Assembly: GCA_002407935.1 (NCBI GenBank) | Contig: DHPU01000003.1 | Coordinates: 52,231-60,478, forward strand | Direction: 5' to 3' | Length of the DNA stretch: 8,248 nt | Origin: Peptococcaceae bacterium UBA5356 | GTDB lineage: Bacteria > Bacillota > Peptococcia > DRI-13 > DTU073 | Shown here: positions 1-6,200 of the stretch, piece after piece | Layout of the letters: each line of letters opens with the position of its first letter | Numbering within the stretch: position 1 is the first letter of the stretch | The notes under the pieces: generated by a model | Databases searched by the model: none | What the model was told of the DNA's origin: nothing | Seen by the model: the letters and a program-made list of their open reading frames with translations, nothing else | Program-made: the position numbers and the translations under genes

Positions 1-132
1 AGTTAGAGATTCTTCTTCTACTGCCAAAGCCGGTAAAGAAACAATCATTATCAGCAAAACCACTACCAAAACCATCATAAGAATCCTCAGTCCTTTTTCC
101 TTCCCCGCCTTACTAATTAAATTTTTTTTCAT
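1..132 (-). CDS. Secreted or membrane protein, N-terminal part only (cut by window edge)
   Basis: I translated 44 codons by hand from the ATG at 132 to the window edge, with no stop. They form a textbook Sec signal peptide. A basic n-region (MKKN...KAGKEKG) is followed by a long hydrophobic core (about residues 17-33, rich in L, V, I and M). An AxA-type site, LPALA, precedes VEEESLT, so cleavage is predicted after residue 37. The start is supported by an AGAGGGG ribosome binding site 8 nt upstream. The gene begins 30 nt after the stop of the coupling protein on the same strand, with no terminator visible between them, so the two are probably co-transcribed. Its position suggests a type IV secretion component, for example a VirB2/TrbC-like pilin or a cell-wall or periplasmic factor. 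The visible mature region is only seven residues, too little to name it. Confidence 0.75.
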   Translation of the reverse strand, partial: MKKNLISKAGKEKGLRILMMVLVVVLLIMIVSLPALAVEEESLT

Positions 133-137
133 CTTAT

Positions 138-147
138 CCACCCCTCT
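138..147 (-). promoter_or_regulatory. Ribosome binding site of the signal-peptide gene
   Basis: The minus strand reads AGAGGGGTGG, ending 5 nt before the ATG at 132. The GAGGGG core is 8 nt from the start. This is a strong purine-rich Shine-Dalgarno match and fixes the start of the truncated gene. Confidence 0.7.
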
Positions 148-159
148 TCAAATTTTTAT

Positions 160-178
160 TACCTACCTATACCTACCT
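160..178 (-). repeat. Two 9-bp direct repeats across the coupling protein stop codon
   Basis: On the plus strand TACCTACCT occurs at 160-168 and again at 170-178, one base apart. On the minus strand this reads AGGTAGGTA twice. It encodes the last residues (GRYR) and the TAG stop of the coupling protein. It is 28-46 nt upstream of the next ATG, too far to be that gene's ribosome binding site. It may be a simple slippage repeat. Confidence 0.6.
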
Positions 179-2007
179 TCTAGTTGCCGTTCCTTATGCC
201 GCTCTTTCCCGCTAAAAACCTGCTCCCTTTCCAGATTATCATGCATTTGTATTCTACTTTCCGGCAATTCTACTTTTGTTTCAAATCTCCTCACCCTCTT
301 GATCGTACGGTAATCAAAGAAATAATGACTATTATAATCATTTAGGAATTTATAATTTTTATGACTTTGTAATTTATATTTTTTCGCATAAAAAGGATAT
401 TTCCCTCTAATCAACAACACACAGTCGCGATCCGGCATCCTCGCCAATTCATCAGGTAACATTAATTCCCTGCCTAATATATCATAGTCTAAAGTTGTCG
501 TCCGTTGCCATTTCGGTTCTTTCGCATAAGACATCACTTTCGTATCAATTGTTTCTTTACCTAAAGCAGTGCTGATGTACTCCAGCGTCATCGGATCCAT
601 GTTTCCCATAAACAGCAGGCTGTCACAATTACCTACGATGCTTTCAAATAAATCGCCGTACAAGCTCCTAATCTGAGCCAAGTTCTGCACAATCACACTC
701 ACGCTTATTTCCCTGCTGCGCATTGTTCCTATTAATCGTTCAAAATCAGGCAGCTTCCCCAGATTAGCAAATTCATCCAGCATACATCTTACATGTATCT
801 TCAATTTGCCTGTGGGTGAAGAATCCGCTATGTCAAATAAGGTTTCAAATAACTGGGTATACATAAGGGCCGCGAGAAAGTTTAACACTATATAAGCATC
901 CGGAATAATTACAAAAAGAGCGATCTTTTCTTCCCCCAGCCGATCCAATTCCAAAGTATCTCTCGCGGTAATATTAATTATTTCCTGAAGATTAAACATG
1001 GCCAAGCGTACACCCACCGAAATAAGAATCGAGCGAGCGGTTTTACCGGTAGATTGTTTAAAGATAGAATACTGTCTTACGGCTAAATGATTAGGCTTTT
1101 CCGCCGCTAAACGATTAAATATTTGATCAAGTTCGCTCTCGTAATCTTCTTCCCCTTCTTTGACTTCACCTTTCCTAAGTAAATCAAGAACAGCAGAGAA
1201 GTTTTGCTCTTTTTTCGGGTATTCATACCAGATATAATACATTAAAGCTTGCAATAAAGCGATCTCGGCCTTTTCCCAAAAAGGATCATAAGATTTAGCT
1301 TCTTCAGTAGTAGTATTTTCAATCAGACAATAAATAACGGTAAGTACACCTATTTCATCGTTCATATAATGAAAGGGGTTATATCCATCACTATATTCTC
1401 TTTGCACCAAATTAAGCACCTTTATTTTATAACCCTGTTTTTGCAGGAAAGCTCCCGTATCCCTTAATAACTCGCCCTTGGGATCCGTAATCACATAAGA
1501 AGTATGGGCCTGCAGAATATTAGGTTTAACATAAAATCTGGTTTTACCTGTCCCCGGCCCCCCCACTACTAAGGTATTAAGATTTTTTCCGGTCTTTTGT
1601 GTATCTAAACTTAAAGATTCTGTTTGCGTAAAAATAACGTTGTTTTCCTCTTTTTCATCGATTAAAGGTTTAATATCTTTTTTACCGCCCCACTGTGCCG
1701 TACCAAACTCCTTCCCCCTCATATATTTTTTTCTTGTTGTAAAATAAAAAACGACAAAAATCAGATACCAAAAGGTAAATACAGATAAATACCGAAAAGC
1801 AAATGGGCTGGCAATAGCCATGGGTTTATAAGCCATATGATAATTTAAAAACTCCATAAATTCCGTCAACTGACGCATGGTAAAGACTTCATAATAAGAT
1901 TTTACGGCGCCGATATGTAAAACTACATAGGCTAAAACAAAGTAGGTTATGAGCAGGATTATTTTAGCGCTTTTTAGTGCTTTTTCTCTTTTGACCTGTT
2001 CCGTCAT
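163..2007 (-). CDS. VirD4/TraG-family type IV secretion coupling protein (conjugative DNA transfer ATPase)
   Basis: This is the inner-membrane ATPase that links a relaxase-DNA complex to a conjugative type IV secretion channel. Counting from the ATG at 2007 (614 aa), two membrane helices lie at about 14-35 and 71-90. Walker A is GGPGTGKT at 149-156, followed by DPKGEL at 175-180. An all-alpha region lies near 215-315. Walker B is LDEFANLG at 410-417, and VIVQNLAQI (about 438-446) supplies the conserved glutamine region. The DEFANLGKLPDFE block and the YNPF and LLIRGKYPF segments resemble the Gram-positive ICE class of coupling proteins (CD1115-like). Length is normal, with no frameshift. The frame is open to a TTG at 2052 (629 aa), with TAA two codons upstream. 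I prefer the ATG, which has GGGG 9 nt upstream, but the TTG is possible. It heads its own unit behind a good promoter. The relaxase and VirB4 are not in the window. Confidence 0.93.
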   Translation of the reverse strand: MTEQVKREKALKSAKIILLITYFVLAYVVLHIGAVKSYYEVFTMRQLTEFMEFLNYHMAYKPMAIASPFAFRYLSVFTFWYLIFVVFYFTTRKKYMRGKEFGTAQWGGKKDIKPLIDEKEENNVIFTQTESLSLDTQKTGKNLNTLVVGGPGTGKTRFYVKPNILQAHTSYVITDPKGELLRDTGAFLQKQGYKIKVLNLVQREYSDGYNPFHYMNDEIGVLTVIYCLIENTTTEEAKSYDPFWEKAEIALLQALMYYIWYEYPKKEQNFSAVLDLLRKGEVKEGEEDYESELDQIFNRLAAEKPNHLAVRQYSIFKQSTGKTARSILISVGVRLAMFNLQEIINITARDTLELDRLGEEKIALFVIIPDAYIVLNFLAALMYTQLFETLFDIADSSPTGKLKIHVRCMLDEFANLGKLPDFERLIGTMRSREISVSVIVQNLAQIRSLYGDLFESIVGNCDSLLFMGNMDPMTLEYISTALGKETIDTKVMSYAKEPKWQRTTTLDYDILGRELMLPDELARMPDRDCVLLIRGKYPFYAKKYKLQSHKNYKFLNDYNSHYFFDYRTIKRVRRFETKVELPESRIQMHDNLEREQVFSGKERHKERQLEGRYR

Positions 2008-2104
2008 CTCTACCCGCCCCTTTTCCAACAGCCTTTTTCCTAATAACGACAATTCTTATTCTTTAATAATACTACAATCTTATCCCTTTCTTCGCGTAAT
2101 TTCT

Positions 2105-2124
2105 GATATTTTTTCTTAAATATC
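2105..2124 (-). repeat. AT-rich inverted repeat in the coupling-protein leader
   Basis: GATATTT at 2105-2111 pairs with AAATATC at 2118-2124 around a 6-nt loop. It lies in the predicted 5' untranslated leader, downstream of the promoter. There is no U-tract suitable for termination. It could be a weak operator or RNA hairpin; it is short and almost all A/T, so chance is also likely. Confidence 0.35.
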
Positions 2125-2143
2125 TTTCCTTGTGAGTAATTTT

Positions 2144-2172
2144 ATTATAGCAGTTTTTTCTGTTTGCTACAA
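2144..2172 (-). promoter_or_regulatory. Sigma-70 type promoter with extended -10, for the coupling protein
   Basis: On the minus strand the -35 box is TTGTAG (plus-strand 2167-2172). A 17-bp spacer follows, then TATAAT (plus-strand 2144-2149), a perfect -10 preceded by TGC, giving an extended -10. Transcription would start near 2137. The untranslated leader would be about 130 nt to the ATG at 2007. It lies just downstream of the terminator of the previous unit, which fits a new transcription unit starting here. Confidence 0.72.
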
Positions 2173-2190
2173 GATAGAAATGATAGAAAA
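2173..2190 (-). repeat. Tandem 9-bp repeat abutting the -35 box (candidate operator)
   Basis: The plus strand carries GATAGAAA at 2173-2180 and again at 2182-2189, a 9-bp period. On the minus strand this is TTTCTATC twice, ending directly at the TTGTAG -35 box. The position is that of an UP element or a regulator site. Confidence 0.4.
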
Positions 2191-2224
2191 TTTGCATATT
2201 TTAAATAAATTACTCAATCCCCCT

Positions 2225-2262
2225 AAAAAAGTACTGTCTTCAAAAAATAAAACAGCACTTTT
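2225..2262 (-). terminator. Rho-independent terminator of the macroglobulin-MEMO unit
   Basis: On the minus strand AAAAGTGCTGT (plus-strand 2252-2262) pairs with ACAGTACTTTT (plus-strand 2227-2237). This gives 11 pairs with one G-U wobble and a 14-nt loop. The stem runs into a U-stretch (six T, plus-strand 2225-2230). It begins about 70 nt after the MEMO stop codon. On the plus strand the wobble becomes an A-C mismatch, and no plus-strand gene ends here, so it most likely acts on the minus strand. Confidence 0.8.
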
Positions 2263-2330
2263 ATTTTATCCTCGCCTTACTAAAAAAGCAAGAACGTTTT
2301 AGCGTTTCCTGTGATTTGGCACTTCTTCTT

Positions 2331-3275
2331 TTAAAATTTTTTCGTAAATACTAGCGTAAAGTAACTGGTAGTCTCTATTTCGTCATTTTGAAGGATTTCA
2401 CCCGCATTAGTATTGGCTAAAAGCTGAAATTTCTTCATTCCTTTTCTTTCCGCATAACGAAAAGCCATCGCCAGAGAGGCAGGAGAATCGAGATAATCGT
2501 TTCCTAAACGGAAAAGCGTCACATAATCAAAATTGCTCATCACCCGTAAAGTATATTCGTCCTTTTCCCGGGCTTGTGTTCGCGTCAGATAGTGCGAAAA
2601 ATCCACGGAAGCCAAGACTACCGCTTTTTTCCCTGCTAAAAGAGGTGCCAAAAAATCAAGCAGTCTCTCCACTTCCGCCAAAGAAACATTATGGTGAAAA
2701 ATTAATGGAACAACTTTGGCTTCGGGAATAAACTGCTTAAGCAGAGGCATCAGACTTCCTACCGAATGCTCCTGACCTAAAACCTGCTCATCCTGTGCCG
2801 CCTCTTTTTGGTCCAGCAAGGCTTGCACTATTTCCCCGTCGGTTTTGACTAACCCTGCCGGCGTCTGCCAATCAGCAAATCCGGTAATAATTCTACCTCC
2901 CCGATTATAATGATTAGGCCCAACAAGAATAAGCAGCTCCGGCTCTTGTACCGCCAAAGCTTCTAAAAAATCTCCAATTAAACTTCCGGCCACCAAATGG
3001 TGGGGGACAACCCCCGCTACGGCCGTCCCCTCAAAATTCTTTTTCTCCGTCTGCCCTCGTGAAGCGGACAGTATGCCAAACAACTCCTGCGCAGTGACGA
3101 AACTAGCCTGAACCGGATTCTGGTTCTCTGCTCCCTCGCGGCATACTTTTTTCCGATCCCCGGCCGAAAACAGAAGCAGAAAAGCTAAGCATCCGATCAC
3201 TATTCCGATCGCTATTCCGAACACGATAAAGTTACTTGCCTTCCAGTTGAAAATGTATCCCCGCTTCTTCCTCAT
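2331..3275 (-). CDS. Membrane-anchored MEMO-family protein (AmmeMemoRadiSam system protein B type)
   Basis: The 314-aa product starts with MRKKRG and one hydrophobic helix at about 16-38, preceded by basic residues. This predicts a signal anchor with the body outside the membrane. The MEMO domain follows (about 85-310). Candidate conserved positions are PHH 91-93, GPNHY 119-123, EHS 169-171, a VDFSHY block with D225 and H228, and a C-terminal ETTSYF block. In MEMO1-like proteins two His and one Cys bind metal. Here the C-terminal stretch where that Cys is expected reads LDSPASL (262-268), so the Cys seems absent. The substrate is unknown; the fold resembles extradiol dioxygenases. The ATG overlaps the macroglobulin TGA (ATGA), with no good ribosome binding site, indicating translational coupling. 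The usual partners AMMECR1 and radical SAM protein are not in the window. Confidence 0.85.
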   Translation of the reverse strand: MRKKRGYIFNWKASNFIVFGIAIGIVIGCLAFLLLFSAGDRKKVCREGAENQNPVQASFVTAQELFGILSASRGQTEKKNFEGTAVAGVVPHHLVAGSLIGDFLEALAVQEPELLILVGPNHYNRGGRIITGFADWQTPAGLVKTDGEIVQALLDQKEAAQDEQVLGQEHSVGSLMPLLKQFIPEAKVVPLIFHHNVSLAEVERLLDFLAPLLAGKKAVVLASVDFSHYLTRTQAREKDEYTLRVMSNFDYVTLFRLGNDYLDSPASLAMAFRYAERKGMKKFQLLANTNAGEILQNDEIETTSYFTLVFTKKF

Positions 3276-6200
3276 TTAATAACAATCCGCTCTTCCTGAC
3301 CGAGAACCCAAAGGTCTTGGTTGTTGATCTGACTTAAAAGAGCCCCTTGGGCGAGAAATTCTCCCGGAGAAAGTACCCGTGCATAATAAACAATCTTGCC
3401 CACGGAATTCGAAGAAGCAGCTTGGTCTTTTGAGACTGCTTTGTGTACATTAAAGGTAATTTTTTGCCCTTTTACTTCCGAAGGATACCGCCAAGCATTG
3501 GAAAGATCCCCCGTCCTGCGATAAGGCTTCCGCAGATAGCTTAATCCCGCCGGCAACACATCAACTAATTCATATTTACCACGCGGAGCCATCTCCTTAA
3601 TCTGATAGTTTAAAACAACCTCCACCAAGTCACCGCGTTGCCAATTCTTCGTAACACGCCCGTTCACTTTATAAGTGCGTTTAACCTCCAAATCAGCTTG
3701 GCTCGGAAGCTGTTCTTGCTGATACGGCCGGCTATAAGCCGTCATTACCCCAACTTTTCCTGTAATCGCACTAAATTTGATTTCCGGCAAATCTTCCGGT
3801 AAAACATACAAGGTAAAGGTCTCCCGCCCCTCTAAAGTCTTCTGTACTTTCTTCCCCCTCAGTTCATAAGTGAAGCTAACCGGCTCCGTATCCATGTAGC
3901 GTAAATTATACTGTAAAATCTGCACCTGTTCCAAGTTGTTTAATAATTCCTTCCCCGGATTTTCCAATACATACTGATAGAAACTGTTCTTTTCTGCCGT
4001 CCCCAAGCGTGCGGCCAAAAGAGCCATCTGGGTTGTGGCCGTAATTATTTCGTCCTGATCCTTTCCGGTTTTGATCCGCAGCGTATTCCCCATCTTTTCC
4101 CCATATTTAGTCAAAAGTTCTTGGTATACCTGTCGGGCATAGGCACCGTTGCCCATATCTAAAGCGGCTAAGGCCAGATGTACTTTCTGGGCCGGAGCTA
4201 AATCCGGTTGGGCTAAAGATGCATTGATTTCTAAAAGAACCGGCTCTCCTAAAGCCCCCAGCCCCCACAGCGCCAAAGTAACATCTTCTCCCGCTTCTTC
4301 TCCCTTTTCTTCCCCCGCTTCTAATATTTTATAGAAATACCCCAGCAATGCGCTCCGGTCAAAGTCCTTACTGCCAACAGAGGCCACTAAAGCCGTAAGC
4401 GCCAGATCACTTTCGCCATAGGGAAGAATGCTGATTCCTCCATCGTCCTTTTGGTAAGCCAGCAGGCTTTCCGGCGTTTCCTCACCGGAAAAGAAGTTTT
4501 CCTTAGCAAAATACTGTTCCAAAAGCTGACAGGCTTCTCGGGCTGCTAATTTTTGTTCGAGGCGGCCTCCAAACTGCCAAACTAAATTGTATAAGCCGCG
4601 TAAATACTGGCTTTTTTCATAATCGCTAAAAACAACCAAGGTGGGTTCTTTTTCACTCCCTTTCAGCGGCAGCCCTTCCTCTAAAAGCTGATGCGTGGTC
4701 AGTGTCCGTTCGAGGAAAGAAGCTGCCACCGTAAATTCTCTTTTAAGCTTATCACGGTATTCCCCGCTCTTTCCTTCAACCACCAAGGTATATTTTCCTT
4801 CTTGCAGAGAGGGAAGCTGCCAATCAAAGTCTTCCCCAACTACCCCCTTCCCGGTTTTTACTACCTTTTCTCCGGTCGGTCCACTTAACTCCATGCTATA
4901 AGTCACCGCAGCATCGGCGGAAACTTTGTCCCCAAAAGAACGGATAACGATCACCGGTGTGTCTCCTTTTAAATAAGCCTCATTCAACACCATCTCTACA
5001 AAGAAAGGTAACCGAACCGGGAGCTGAGCCGTCCCGCTGCCGGCCTTCAGATCCGCTGTTAAACCATGATAAGTAATACGCCAACTGGTCAGATTGTCCG
5101 GCAAAGTAAATTCGGCAGAAGCCTGCCCACGGCTATTCGTTTCTACCGTAGTAAAGAGAACGGTATCAAAGAAATCTTGACGTTCGGAACCCCCTTCTCC
5201 TCCACATTCGGCTCCGCCTCCCCCTACATTCGGGTGATAATGCGAAACCCTTGTTCTTAAATAAAGATAAATATCATCGTTATATAGCCTCGATAAAAAA
5301 TCAACCTGCTGATCCAGCAATTGATAAAGGGCCTCATCAACCAAATTGAGATTAACCTGTGCTTTTACGGGTTTATCCTGCTCATCGGTTACCTGTACCT
5401 TGAGTTGGACTTTATCTTTCGGTCTGTATTCGTTTTTATCCGTTGTTATTTTTATGTTAAGCGCTTTTTTCTCCTTGTTAAAGCGTACAGAATAGGGAGA
5501 AGCCGTTTGATAAGCCGTACCGTCAAAATACACCCCGCCTACATTCACATTAGGAAGGTCCCCTTCTTTAAAGGCAAACGTATATTGGGGATTATCCGAA
5601 ACCGTAAAACCGGCAATTTCCTTTTGCCCCCGGATAAAAAGGAAGCTCTTTTCCCGTGGGGATAATTTATTATCGTTTTGCAGAAAGGTTAAAAGGACTT
5701 CTTCCCCAGGTACGAACGCGTTTTCTTCCTTTTCCAAGCTTAGATGATAATACTTGTAATCATCAGCATAACCATAGCTGTACTCCCCGATATGAAGACG
5801 GCTTTTACTCAGGCGGCCCTCCGTATCCTGAGCCGTCAGTTCCAAATAATAAGTGCCTTCCTCAGGAAGAGTGCCTTGGAAAACAGCCTTTCCTTCTTGA
5901 TCCGTCACCATTTCAAAATCACTGAGCTGCTTGGTGGAATGATGATAATAATACCTTTTCTCCACCTTTTTGGTAATAAAATTATAGTAACGACCGCTCT
6001 CTTCCTTTTGCCAAACATCCTGATAGAGTTTCCCTTTAATTAAGGAACCGGCTACCGGACCGGAGAGAAAATTATTCTTTTCCGGGTATTCTCCCGCATT
6101 TACTTTACTCAGTTCAACCTGCGACAGTTGCGTATTTAAGGTAAAACCTTCCTCGTCCTTTTTTACCGTCCCTTCTAGATAAACCTTGCTCGGGAAAACC

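Larger units (their letters stand above)
2133..2216. repeat. 10-bp inverted repeat flanking the promoter
   Basis: TGAGTAATTT at 2133-2142 is the exact reverse complement of AAATTACTCA at 2207-2216. The arms are 64 bp apart and enclose the -35 and -10 boxes. The left arm overlaps the expected transcription start. It may be a pair of regulator half-sites, but in a region this A/T-rich a 10-bp match can arise by chance. Confidence 0.4.
2053..2330. other. Intergenic region between the two transcription units
   Basis: This A/T-rich stretch holds the terminator (2225-2262), the promoter (2144-2172), the repeats around it, and a leader of the coupling-protein gene. I see no tRNA or other structured RNA, and no start codon with a usable ribosome binding site. 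The part at 2263-2330 is only the 3' tail of the MEMO transcript. Confidence 0.6.

Noticed and set aside
2040..2141. Open frame of about 33 codons in the leader on the minus strand, with a protein-like basic sequence (KKKYQKLREERDK).
   Set aside because: It has no ATG, GTG or TTG codon, and a TAA lies directly upstream, so no normal start is available. It is kept only as leader sequence.
2292..2307. Short hairpin GAACG/CGTTT downstream of the MEMO stop.
   Set aside because: Only four Watson-Crick pairs plus a wobble, and no U-tract. The real terminator is at 2225-2262.
4523..4540. CQLLEQ (Cys1231) as an alternative thioester motif.
   Set aside because: The thioester needs Cys-x-Glu-Gln with one residue between Cys and Glu; here there are three.
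5321..5665. Plus-strand open frame of 114 codons inside the macroglobulin gene.
   Set aside because: It lies wholly antisense to a well-supported gene, shows no recognisable domain, and reads as a shadow frame. The other plus-strand frames at 4149-6505 and 7872-8234 are rejected for the same reason.
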